42,023 nucleotides of DNA, taken from positions 1 to 42,023 of IMG/VR virus record IMGVR_UViG_3300006033_000048. One strand, given 5' to 3'. The notes below the pieces were generated by a model, which saw only the letters and a program-made list of their open reading frames with translations, had not been told where the DNA came from and searched no databases. This document shows, one piece after another, positions 7,757 to 14,841 of the stretch; position 1 is the first letter of the stretch; each line of letters opens with the position of its first letter. Source of the DNA: a virus. The position numbers were made by a program, and so were the translations under genes.

Positions 7757-8241
7757 GCCATTGTTGCGAAATGCTCCGTCTAGCATTGGCGGAATCGTTC
7801 TTGTTTTATTTACAGGCTCATTTTTTTCATTGGAATGTCGAGGGTCCCACGTTCTCTCAGCTTCATTCCTTGTTTGGTGATATCTACGAAGACGGCGACG
7901 ACGCCATGGACGGGCTTGCGGAGCACATCAGGACGCTAGGGGAATACGCGCCCATGTCTCCCGGTGAGTTGATGGCAGGCGGCAAGATCATCGTGGACGG
8001 AAACCCGGATGCGGCGGGGATGGTGGCTAAGCTGGCTGCTGATAACGAGTTGGTGATTGCCGCATTGAAGATGGCGGAAGAGTGCGCAGAAAGCGAGAAC
8101 ATGCCGCAGATTGCCAATTACCTGCAAGACCGTATGGACAAGCACGCCAAATGGGGTTGGATGCTTAAGGCGACGACAGAACAGGGTGAAGGCAAGATGA
8201 TGATGCGCCGCAAGATTTATGACCACCCGCGTAGCATGTGA
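7753..8241 (+). CDS. Dps-like ferritin-fold protein with a C-terminal tag
   Basis: 162 residues. FYLQAHFFHWNVEGPTF, then LHSLFGDIYEDGDDAMDGLAEHIRTLG is the Dps helix A-B signature. His26, His38, Asp53 and Glu57 fall at the spacings of the E. coli Dps ferroxidase residues His51, His63, Asp78 and Glu82; the Asp67 position is Gly42 with Asp43 beside it. The later NYLQDRMDKHAKWGWML is typical of phage-borne members. Dps proteins store iron and shield DNA as dodecamers. Unlike host Dps this one ends RRKIYDHPRSM, the tag shared with structural proteins of the operon, suggesting it may be packaged or tied to virions. A leftward HNH gene overlaps its last 25 bases. Confidence 0.85.
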   Translation: MSHCCEMLRLALAESFLFYLQAHFFHWNVEGPTFSQLHSLFGDIYEDGDDAMDGLAEHIRTLGEYAPMSPGELMAGGKIIVDGNPDAAGMVAKLAADNELVIAALKMAEECAESENMPQIANYLQDRMDKHAKWGWMLKATTEQGEGKMMMRRKIYDHPRSM

Positions 8242-8969
8242 TGACTCTTATGGCCAAGAATCGCAGAACACGATCTGGAGCAACACTTCATCAAGCCTGG
8301 AGAGCTTTTTCGCCGCGTGAATTTGTTGCCGCATACTACGCAACTTGCCTCAATGTAAGCCGTGCTATGCAGACGCATGTAGGTGAAATAACACGATTTG
8401 GAGCAAAATTTCGTGGTGTGTTCGCGGCATTTTTTGACGATCTTTGGTTTCCCGCACTGAAGGCATTGCACGGTGACTCGCGTAGTTTCGGTTTTGGATA
8501 TCAGGTTGCGAAGGTTCGGATGTTCATTGGCATGGCACTCACGGCACAGAACCATAATATTTGTGCGCTCTTTTCCCAGATGCGGAGCGGTGCTGAAAGG
8601 ATAGATGTGATGAGCATGAAGCGCTTGGGAGGAACCGCATCTTTCGCAGATTCTAACCTCCGCAACTACGCTCAAACCAAAGATGGTTACATCAGAGGGG
8701 CGAGCCTTTCGGATATCCATCTTTTTGGCCGCGCCAGCGCATTGTCGGCTGCAAAATTTCATATGAGAATCTTGACCCTTTCGGCGCTCAAAAAGCTGAC
8801 CGCATTGCTCGCAGAAGGCCTGAATTATCTGCGCCTTTTTCTTCTCCTTGACCTTATGCGCACATTCGCGGGAGCACGAGTGCGTGAGATGTCGAACATG
8901 AGCTTTTGGGCGCTTAAATCTGCGCCCGCAGCCCCCACAGATCATTTCTACAGACCGACTTTCTTTCAT
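8217..8969 (-). CDS. HNH endonuclease with several zinc-binding modules, probable homing gene
   Basis: The frame is open to 9158, but its first 58 codons only mirror the gene on the other strand. Starts at 8984, 8969 or 8945 are possible; I give 8969, without a clear ribosome site. The core is an HNH motif: CERCGSSQALHAHHIYPF, then ERTNIMVLCRECHANEH, with Cys pairs binding structural zinc and HH...H-type catalytic residues. Around it are four further units of CxxC plus CSxxC type (CGGCGRRFKR, CEQCGQLFER, CLQCGKPKIV, CVVCGNKFTR), which probably read DNA. It is the only leftward gene inside a rightward operon and lies between two tagged genes, the pattern of a free-standing homing endonuclease. 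Confidence 0.8.
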   Translation of the reverse strand: MKESRSVEMICGGCGRRFKRPKAHVRHLTHSCSRECAHKVKEKKKAQIIQAFCEQCGQLFERRKGQDSHMKFCSRQCAGAAKKMDIRKARPSDVTIFGLSVVAEVRICERCGSSQALHAHHIYPFSTAPHLGKERTNIMVLCRECHANEHPNLRNLISKTETTRVTVQCLQCGKPKIVKKCREHTTKFCSKSCYFTYMRLHSTAYIEASCVVCGNKFTRRKSSPGLMKCCSRSCSAILGHKSHHMLRGWS

Positions 8970-8982
8970 CCAGAGGCAATCC

Positions 8983-9210
8983 ATGGCTGACAAAAAGAAG
9001 AAGTGGATACAGTCAGCAATTAAACCACAAAACGAAGGAAAGTTCACTGAAAAAGCCGATGCTGCCGGAAAGTCGGTACATGAATATGCCGAAGAAAAGA
9101 AAGACGCTCCGGGAAAACTAGGTAAGCAGGCGCGTTTGGCTTTGACATTTGAAGGCATGTCAAAAAAGAAAAGCCCTCTCTATGATCACGCCAGTTCTAA
9201 AAAGGATTAA
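8983..9210 (+). CDS. Basic 75-residue protein carrying the SPLYDH tag
   Basis: Starts at the ATG at 8983, back to back with the HNH gene. The first part, KKKKWIQSAIKPQNEGKF, followed by KLGKQARLALTF is a pattern I know from small phage proteins of unknown function, in which a tryptophan-containing basic helix opens the protein. The C-terminus is KKKSPLYDHASSKKD, the operon's shared tag. Very basic and Lys-rich (DNA or RNA binding is possible). The next gene starts five bases after the stop and itself begins with the same tag, so the two tags are adjacent in the DNA. Confidence 0.75.
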   Translation: MADKKKKWIQSAIKPQNEGKFTEKADAAGKSVHEYAEEKKDAPGKLGKQARLALTFEGMSKKKSPLYDHASSKKD

Positions 9211-9215
9211 CCGCA

Positions 9216-9542
9216 ATGGCAAGCCCCCTCTATGATCGGCAAACCGTCACTGACCGCAAGGATGAAGCGGCTGGTACTTCCAAGGCTGATGAAAAGGCCA
9301 AGATGGAGAAAGACGAAAAAGGCGAAGATCGCGGTTTGACGATGGCGATGCAGGGCGCAGATAAGCTTATCCAAGGCTTGAAAGCCCTTCACAAGACGCA
9401 TGAAACCGAACGCAAGGACTATCACAACAATCACCGTGAAGCATTGCGTCAAATGTCTGGTCGGCATGAAAAGCAGATCAAGGATTTGTATTCCGCTCAC
9501 ATGGGCGAAAAGCCGGAAGCCCAGATGGAAGAGGAAGCCTGA
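9216..9542 (+). CDS. Coiled-coil protein with the SPLYDR tag at its N-terminus
   Basis: 108 residues. It opens MASPLYDRQTVTDRK, the same motif that closes the preceding protein but here at the front. The rest is highly charged and helical: an acid-base region (ADEKAKMEKDEKGED) then a likely coiled coil (LIQGLKALHKTHETERKDYHNN, LRQMSGRHEKQIKDLYSAH). An acidic tail ends the protein. No enzyme motif is seen. The placement beside the staple-like gene and the shared tag suggest a head-associated protein; this is inference. Confidence 0.7.
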   Translation: MASPLYDRQTVTDRKDEAAGTSKADEKAKMEKDEKGEDRGLTMAMQGADKLIQGLKALHKTHETERKDYHNNHREALRQMSGRHEKQIKDLYSAHMGEKPEAQMEEEA

Positions 9543-9544
9543 TT

Positions 9545-9874
9545 ATGATGCCCATGGTCAGTATGGAATACGACGACGAAGACATGGAAGAGATGGAGCT
9601 TCCTCTTCCGCTGTCCGAACGTGCTCGCTACCCTTACGGTCTGAAAATCTGCCTGACAGATAAGGAAATGCGCAAGCTTGGCATTGACCCCATGGAAGCG
9701 TTTATGGGTGGAGTGGTCCACGCTCACGTATCTATGCGGATTACCAGCGTGTCCATGAACGAAACGGAGAATGGGCATTGTTCCCGGCTGGAATTCCAGA
9801 TCGAGGAAATGGCGATTCCTGAGCTTGAGGAAGAAACCCCGCGCCGTCGAAGCCCACTTTATGATAGGGACTAA
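9545..9874 (+). CDS. Small phage protein resembling capsid staple proteins, tagged SPLYDR
   Basis: 109 residues. After an acidic lead (YDDEDMEEMELPLP) comes YPYGLKICLTDKEMRKLGI, then AHVSMRITSVSMNETENGHCSRLEFQIEEM. This is a widespread phage pattern: PYGL strand, a short helix, a beta-hairpin with TSVS and a closing strand LEFQI. I recall it from proteins annotated as capsid staple, with limited certainty. The tail is PRRRSPLYDRD, again the operon tag, ending directly at the stop. Four bases separate it from the fibre gene. Confidence 0.7.
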   Translation: MMPMVSMEYDDEDMEEMELPLPLSERARYPYGLKICLTDKEMRKLGIDPMEAFMGGVVHAHVSMRITSVSMNETENGHCSRLEFQIEEMAIPELEEETPRRRSPLYDRD

Positions 9875-9877
9875 ATC

Positions 9878-12001
9878 ATGCTGAAGCGGGCAATCGTTGC
9901 ATCCATCGTTCTGTTTCCTCCCTGCGCTGCTTTTGCGCAAGCCACGGTGTTGCAGGGAGGGCCGTGGACTTCCGGCCATGTTCCGCAATATAGCACTTCT
10001 GGCGGATCGACTCCCATTGTTACTGACGGCGGAACCGCTGGCGGTGGTGTAGTGGGAACCAACCCTAGCGAGATTGGTATAACCGGGCGCGGGACAGGCA
10101 CCGCCCCGTATGTCGGCTCTGGCGGCGGTGTGCTTGGGGCTCGCTTTTGCATGAGGGATGGCCCCACATCCGGGGCGTATCATTATCTTTGCATTGACCC
10201 TAATATGACTGGTGGGTTTGGAGGGATTACCTTTGATGCTGCTGGCGGTGCTTCCCAGATTCCGTTTAAGTTCATTATCAATGGAACAACGGTAGATTTT
10301 ACCGATTTCCCGACTATTCCCGTTACCGTTCCAAACGGAGGCACTGGCCTTACTGACTTCACCGCCCACAATCTCCTTATTGGCAATGGGACAAGCGCGG
10401 CCACGCTGCTTGCGCCCGGCACAACCGGGCAGGCATTGATTAGCCAGGGCGCATCTGCGGACCCCGCTTATGGGGCCGTTGGCGTTCCTGCGGGTGGAAC
10501 CGGTTTGGGAGCCATCACTGCCCATAATTTGATGATTGGCAACGGAACGTCGGCTGTTTCCCTTCTAGCCCCCGCCGCAACGAGTGGCGTTCCCGTGGTC
10601 AGTCAAGGCTCTTCGGCTGATCCAGTTTATGGAACTGCCTCTGTTGAGGGCGGCGGAACTGGTACAACTTCGTTTACGGCAAATGGGGTTCTCTACGGCA
10701 ACGGAACGTCGGCAATTGGAGTTACGTCTACAGGAGCCAGCGGACAACCGCTGTTGAGCCAGGGTGCGGGCTCTGCGCCAGCGTATGGAACAGTTGGCAT
10801 TGCTGCGGGCGGCACAGGCCAAACAACGGCAAATGACGCATTTAACGCCCTAGTCCCATCGCAGGCCACCCATAACGGACAATTCCTGACCACTGATGGA
10901 ACCAACACGTCATGGGGTACAGTCGCTGGAACGGGAACGGTTACTAGCGTCGCAACCGGTGCTGGCTTGACCGGTGGACCTATTACAATTAGCGGGACGA
11001 TTGCTTTAGATTCTATCGCTGATAATTCTATATTAGCTAATATCAGCGGTGGTCCTGCCGCACCATCGGCTAATACTGTTTCAGACATCTTGGATTCCGC
11101 CGTATCTTCAACGCAAGGTTCTATCTTATACCGCAATGGATCGGCCTGGACATCCCTTTCTCCATCCACGAATGGCTTTGCTCTTGTTACCGGAGGTGCC
11201 GGGGCTAATCCATCATGGTCTCAGTATCTGATCAACAATCTGGCGATAGCCGGGCAAGCACAAGGTGATATCGCCTATTTTGATGGGGCAACGTGGACGC
11301 GTTTACCGGCTGGAACAAATGGTTATTATCTTCAGACTCAAGGCGCAGGGGCAAACCCAACATGGGCCGCTGTTAATACCACACCACCTGTAATACACAC
11401 ACAAACATTCACCACCAGCGGAACATTTACATTTCCTGTCGGCACTACATCGTCTACCGCCTTCAAGTTCCGGATTACTGGAGGGGGCGGTTCGGGTGGT
11501 ACCAATAGCAGCAATGTTAGCGGTGGTGGTGGCGGTGGCGCTGGTGCTACAGCGATAAAAACGTTAACTGGGGTCACGGCAGGAAACACCGTTACTGTTA
11601 CGGTTGGTGCGGCAGGAGGAAGCAGTTCAATTTCGAGTGGAACGGAAACTATAACCACCGTTACCGGGGCCAATGGTGCAAATGGGTCCAATTCGGCCGG
11701 GGCTGGTCAAGGTGGACTTGGCGGCGCTGGCGGGTCCGCCACCAATGGTGATGTTAATATTACCGGTGGGAATGGTAGCGGCGGAAGCCAGGGCATATCC
11801 GGAACGTTATTTGCAAATGGTGGTGGCGGTGGCGCAAGTTTTTACGGCGGCGGCGGCGGCGATTCCGCATATGATCAAGTCGGAAGGGATGGTCAAGCAT
11901 ATGGGTCCGGGGGAAGCGGCGGCGGTGGATCGTCGGCGTTAGGTAACAACAATGGCGGAACGGGCGCTCCTGGTATAGTCACTGTTGAATGGGTGCTATG
12001 A
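9878..12001 (+). CDS. Tail fibre/adhesin with Sec signal peptide, shaft repeats and glycine-rich tip
   Basis: 707 residues. Residues 1-22 form a signal peptide (LKRAIVASIVLFPPC, then AAFA-Q). From about residue 150 to 500 there are about six repeats of some 45-50 residues, each GGTG...AHNLLIGNGTSA...LLAPG...GQALISQGASADPAYG; the later ones are shorter (GSILYRNGSAWTSL, GDIAYFDGATWTRL). The last 200 residues are extremely glycine-rich (GGGGGGAGATAIKTLTGV, GAAGGSSS), ending in EWVL, like the glycine-rich receptor-binding tips of many phage adhesins. It should bind the host surface. A signal peptide on a fibre is odd since phage parts assemble in the cytoplasm. A small gene overlaps its end. Confidence 0.8.
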   Translation: MLKRAIVASIVLFPPCAAFAQATVLQGGPWTSGHVPQYSTSGGSTPIVTDGGTAGGGVVGTNPSEIGITGRGTGTAPYVGSGGGVLGARFCMRDGPTSGAYHYLCIDPNMTGGFGGITFDAAGGASQIPFKFIINGTTVDFTDFPTIPVTVPNGGTGLTDFTAHNLLIGNGTSAATLLAPGTTGQALISQGASADPAYGAVGVPAGGTGLGAITAHNLMIGNGTSAVSLLAPAATSGVPVVSQGSSADPVYGTASVEGGGTGTTSFTANGVLYGNGTSAIGVTSTGASGQPLLSQGAGSAPAYGTVGIAAGGTGQTTANDAFNALVPSQATHNGQFLTTDGTNTSWGTVAGTGTVTSVATGAGLTGGPITISGTIALDSIADNSILANISGGPAAPSANTVSDILDSAVSSTQGSILYRNGSAWTSLSPSTNGFALVTGGAGANPSWSQYLINNLAIAGQAQGDIAYFDGATWTRLPAGTNGYYLQTQGAGANPTWAAVNTTPPVIHTQTFTTSGTFTFPVGTTSSTAFKFRITGGGGSGGTNSSNVSGGGGGGAGATAIKTLTGVTAGNTVTVTVGAAGGSSSISSGTETITTVTGANGANGSNSAGAGQGGLGGAGGSATNGDVNITGGNGSGGSQGISGTLFANGGGGGASFYGGGGGDSAYDQVGRDGQAYGSGGSGGGGSSALGNNNGGTGAPGIVTVEWVL

Positions 12002-12489
12002 TGAAAACCAAGACGATGGTAAGAAATTCTGATGGTCTGGTGGTAAATATTATAAGCCTTCCAGATGATTGGGATGATAATCACCAATGGCCTGTTCCAG
12101 AAGGCCATAGTTTAATTAATCATTTGGGCGGATCGGTCGGAGATACATGGAATGGCTCTCAATTCATTCCTTTAATTCCTCCTGAGGACCCGCGTCCATC
12201 CCACATGGTGCCATCCGTAGAGGTATCATTCTTAAGTTCAACCTCATGCAACGGTGTATATTCGTTATCTGAAACGGCGCGGACAAATATACTTGCGATA
12301 TATACAAGAATAATGTCAAATCACGGCCTTCCAGGTGGTGGTGAAACTCTATTATACCCTGACAAAGAAGATGTTATGCATGAGTTTTCTTCAAATATTT
12401 GGGTTGCATTTGCTTTAGCTATAAGCGATTTTGTCTATGCATTGGACCAAGGGCAAAATCCGTCCGAGCCAATTGTTATTAACGCATAG
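11998..12489 (+). CDS. Fibre-associated protein, possible fibre chaperone or tip
   Basis: Starts best at the ATG at 11998, overlapping the fibre stop (ATGA); an ATG at 11989 is also open. 163 residues. Its front half (VRNSDGLVVNIISLPDDWDD, then GGSVGDTWNGSQFIPL) is the pattern of many small proteins downstream of phage fibres, in which G-x-x-W-x-G-x-x-F/Y recurs. The back half is helical (TARTNILAIYTRIMSNHG, WVAFALAISDFVYAL). Chaperones such as T4 gp38 or lambda Tfa occupy this position. Function is inferred from position only. Confidence 0.65.
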   Translation: MMKTKTMVRNSDGLVVNIISLPDDWDDNHQWPVPEGHSLINHLGGSVGDTWNGSQFIPLIPPEDPRPSHMVPSVEVSFLSSTSCNGVYSLSETARTNILAIYTRIMSNHGLPGGGETLLYPDKEDVMHEFSSNIWVAFALAISDFVYALDQGQNPSEPIVINA

Positions 12490-12499
12490 GAGAAAGCAC

Positions 12500-12565
12500 A
12501 TGGAAAAGCGCAATGTTGGTCGCGGGTCTGGCGGTAAGCGCAAGGGCGGCGGTAAAGGGAAGTGA
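12500..12565 (+). CDS. 21-residue Lys/Arg/Gly peptide
   Basis: A tiny reading frame with a perfect ribosome site: AGGAG at 12488-12492, seven bases before the ATG at 12500. Of 21 residues, five are Lys, three Arg and eight Gly; it begins MEKRNVGRGS and ends GGGKGK. Its stop overlaps the GTG of the next gene (GTGA at 12562-12565), so it may act as a leader that couples translation to the membrane protein, or be a small basic peptide in its own right. No known family. Confidence 0.55.
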   Translation: MEKRNVGRGSGGKRKGGGKGK

Positions 12566-12942
12566 TATTCTGGCTGTGCCTGATCGGCTACGCGGCCATT
12601 GAAGTAGTGTATGATCTGGCAACGGATCACACATATTTCTGGTTTGCAAACGCCGAACAGGCACAGGCGGTTTTCTTGGCAATGGCGGTGTTTACCCAAA
12701 CGCCATATTCAGCGACGAAGAAAAAGGTTGCTGGTTTATTGGTTTGCATGTGGTCGGTTTTTATATTGGCAAGCGATTGGTCGGAAGTTGTAAACGTTAG
12801 AATTTTGTCCATTTATTTCATTGTCCTTTCAGCATTTGCCGGGGTGTCAATTGCAAAGATATGGACTGTACAGAGTAAGCAGCAGACCAACCGGATTCCT
12901 GGGCCTTCTTCTCGCCATGGTCGCGGGAAGGTCGGCAGATAG
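12562..12942 (+). CDS. Four-span membrane protein, function unknown
   Basis: 126 residues from a GTG overlapping the previous stop. Four hydrophobic stretches are visible: FWLCLIGYAAIEVVYDL, AVFLAMAVFTQTPY, AGLLVCMWSVFILA and LSIYFIVLSAFAGVSIA, then a basic hydrophilic tail (SSRHGRGKVGR). Small polytopic proteins beside fibre genes are sometimes superinfection-exclusion proteins or second holins; nothing in the sequence tells which. Its end overlaps the start of the next gene by 26 bases. Confidence 0.65.
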   Translation: MIFWLCLIGYAAIEVVYDLATDHTYFWFANAEQAQAVFLAMAVFTQTPYSATKKKVAGLLVCMWSVFILASDWSEVVNVRILSIYFIVLSAFAGVSIAKIWTVQSKQQTNRIPGPSSRHGRGKVGR

Positions 12943-13156
12943 TGTCGTCATCGCTGGGGAGGGGCGCATATTCTGGTTTCATTTCAAACGTGGAAAAGGG
13001 TTTATCAGCGAGGGGATAACCCCTAATCCCTCTCGCCATGACATGAAATACATCCGTGATGCTACCAGCGATGACATAAAGTATCTTCGCAGCCTTGTCG
13101 GAAAGAAGTGGTCACTACACGAAAATTGCTTCTTAGTCACGAATAGGCTATGGTAA
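12917..13156 (+). CDS. Small phage protein, function unknown
   Basis: The frame opens at 12821 but the part before 12917 mirrors the previous gene, so I start at the ATG at 12917 (79 residues). It reads VIAGEGRIFWFHFKRGKGFI, then HDMKYIRDATSDDIKYLRSLVGKKW, a mix of a beta-hairpin and a helical pair, moderately basic. No motif known to me. It ends three bases before the first adaptor gene. A GTG start within the following 20 codons cannot be excluded. Confidence 0.5.
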   Translation: MVAGRSADSVVIAGEGRIFWFHFKRGKGFISEGITPNPSRHDMKYIRDATSDDIKYLRSLVGKKWSLHENCFLVTNRLW

Positions 13157-13159
13157 ATA

Positions 13160-13726
13160 ATGGTTACGAGCAACGACATAGCCAATCAAGCGTTACAGTT
13201 AATGGGAGGAAACCAGCCTCCCGTTACTGGTCTTGCCCCCACATTCGACAATTCGACGGCGGGGATAGCATTACAGAAGCTGTACGCTCCATGCGTTGCT
13301 ACGATTGCCAAGCAATTTGAATGGCCGTTTGTAAGAAGCACGGTCAATCTATCTTTGAGCGGCAACACGGCTCCTCCCCCATGGACGGTTGAATATGTCT
13401 ATCCGGCGTCGGCGGTTGAGGTCTGGCAATTGATTCCGGGCACAGTTCTTGATGCCAATAACCCGTTGCCTCAGAATTGGTCTATTGGCAATTCACTGGT
13501 TAACGGAACTCAAACAAAAGTAATTCAGACAACCATTGCTAATGCAAAGGCGGTAGTGAACAACAACCCATCTGAAAACACCTGGGATGTTTTGTTTCGC
13601 GAAGCCGTTGTTAGACTTCTTGCCTCCGAACTTTCCGTTGCTCTTGCTGGTAAGCCTGAAACATCCAAACTATATCTTGAATCTGGCGGAGTGTTTACCA
13701 ACCTTGCCGAGACGAGGGACGGCTGA
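13160..13726 (+). CDS. Head-tail adaptor / tail tubular A-like protein, first of three paralogues
   Basis: 188 residues. The opening NDIANQALQLMGGNQPPV, then LQKLYAPCVATIAKQFEWPF and a core VEYVYPASAVEVWQLIPG are the layout of podovirus adaptor/tail-tubular-A proteins (T7 gp11, P22 gp4 type): N-terminal helices with a tryptophan at the end of the second helix, then a beta domain with a Tyr-Pro turn. The next two genes share this plan, so there are three in a row. It ends in a helix (LFREAVVRLLASELSVAL) as the others do. The stop overlaps the next ATG (TGATG). Assignment rests on pattern only. Confidence 0.65.
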   Translation: MVTSNDIANQALQLMGGNQPPVTGLAPTFDNSTAGIALQKLYAPCVATIAKQFEWPFVRSTVNLSLSGNTAPPPWTVEYVYPASAVEVWQLIPGTVLDANNPLPQNWSIGNSLVNGTQTKVIQTTIANAKAVVNNNPSENTWDVLFREAVVRLLASELSVALAGKPETSKLYLESGGVFTNLAETRDG

Positions 13727-14841
13727 TGGTAGCCTCCGTGCAAAATCCAGCCGACATCATCAACATTGCCCTGCGCCGTATGGGGTACAAGCTGCGTGTC
13801 GGCAGCCTGCTTGACGGCTCCGAGGCTGCGTCTCAGGCTCTGGATATCTACGCTCAAACCAGGGATGAATTATTGCGGGCCGGCGAATGGGGTTTCGCCG
13901 AGCGTAATGTTTCGTTGACGGTGCTTAAGACGGCGCCCGCTGGGGGATATTTTCCACCTACATTTTGGAGCAATACCTACCCACCTATTCCATGGGGATA
14001 TGAATACGCTTATCCTGATGACTGTCTAAAAGTTCGGGCGCTCAAACCTGCGCCGTTGTTTCTTTTTGATCCAGACCCGCAGCCTAATCTTTATGCAATT
14101 GCTAATGATGATGTGGTTTCAGGTTCTGAATATTACCTAGCTTCGCTAGCATTGAATGGCGCGGGAACGAGTGGTTACGCCCCTAACGACACCATCAACT
14201 TGACAGGCGGAACGCAAACCACCCCGGCACAGTTGATGGTGACGACAACGAAGGTGGTCTCTGCGACTGTCGCGGCTGGCGGCTCCGGGGGCACTCCAGG
14301 CACGCAAACCGTAACCGGCACCACAGGGACCGGAACGAAGTTTGAGGCGTCGGTGACGGTTTCAGGGGGGGGCGCAATCACCGCTGTTCTGTCGATCACC
14401 GTTGCTGGCTCTTATACGGTTAATCCAACTGACACGACGCAGGAGCCGGTAACCGGGGCGAGCCTGACCGGGGCCAAACTGAATGTCAGTATGGGTGTTA
14501 ACGCATTCACGATTTTCAATCCCGGTGTGTTCACAGCGCAGTCAACCACTTTTACGCAGGCATCGACATCCGGCTCTGGAACAGGGGCAACCTTTCAGAC
14601 CGCAACGTATACGGCCCTGACGGAAAACCAAAGGGTGATTCTGGCTAATATTCCTGATGCCGTGTGCGTTTACACGGGGAAGGTTACTGATCCTGCGTTG
14701 ATGGATGTTGATTTCATCGAAGCCTTTGCGGCTGCCTTGGCTCGGAGATTGTCGCCTGTATTGGTTGGCGGAAATATGATTCAGGCCATGGCTCAGGACG
14801 AGGCCGTCTCTACCGCTGTCGCCGCTAGGGAGCAAGGCTAA
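13726..14841 (+). CDS. Head-tail adaptor-like protein with a large inserted beta domain, second paralogue
   Basis: 371 residues. The first 130 follow the adaptor plan: ADIINIALRRMGYKLRVGSL, then IYAQTRDELLRAGEWGFAERNVSL and YEYAYPDDCLKVRAL. The ending (VDFIEAFAAALARRLSPVLV) is the closing helix seen in the other two. Between them, residues about 140-300 are a Gly/Thr/Ser-rich beta domain (GAGTSGYAPNDTINLTGG, TGTKFEASVTVSGGGAI, FTQASTSGSGTGATFQ) that also occurs in the nozzle protein at 15720-19607. It has clearly been inserted in or copied into the adaptor fold. Overlaps both neighbours by start-stop. Confidence 0.7.
   Translation: MVASVQNPADIINIALRRMGYKLRVGSLLDGSEAASQALDIYAQTRDELLRAGEWGFAERNVSLTVLKTAPAGGYFPPTFWSNTYPPIPWGYEYAYPDDCLKVRALKPAPLFLFDPDPQPNLYAIANDDVVSGSEYYLASLALNGAGTSGYAPNDTINLTGGTQTTPAQLMVTTTKVVSATVAAGGSGGTPGTQTVTGTTGTGTKFEASVTVSGGGAITAVLSITVAGSYTVNPTDTTQEPVTGASLTGAKLNVSMGVNAFTIFNPGVFTAQSTTFTQASTSGSGTGATFQTATYTALTENQRVILANIPDAVCVYTGKVTDPALMDVDFIEAFAAALARRLSPVLVGGNMIQAMAQDEAVSTAVAAREQG

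Noticed and set aside
8238-8990. A rightward 250-codon open frame after the Dps-like gene
   Set aside because: It is the mirror of the leftward HNH gene, whose zinc-binding Cys pairs and HNH motif are clearly real; the rightward translation has no recognisable domain.
9497-10525. A 342-codon leftward frame under the fibre gene
   Set aside because: It mirrors the Gly/Thr-rich fibre repeats and neighbouring real genes and has no domain pattern.
9878-12001. A diversity-generating retroelement at the fibre, as in BPP-1
   Set aside because: No reverse transcriptase frame and no template/variable repeat pair at the fibre end were found in the window.
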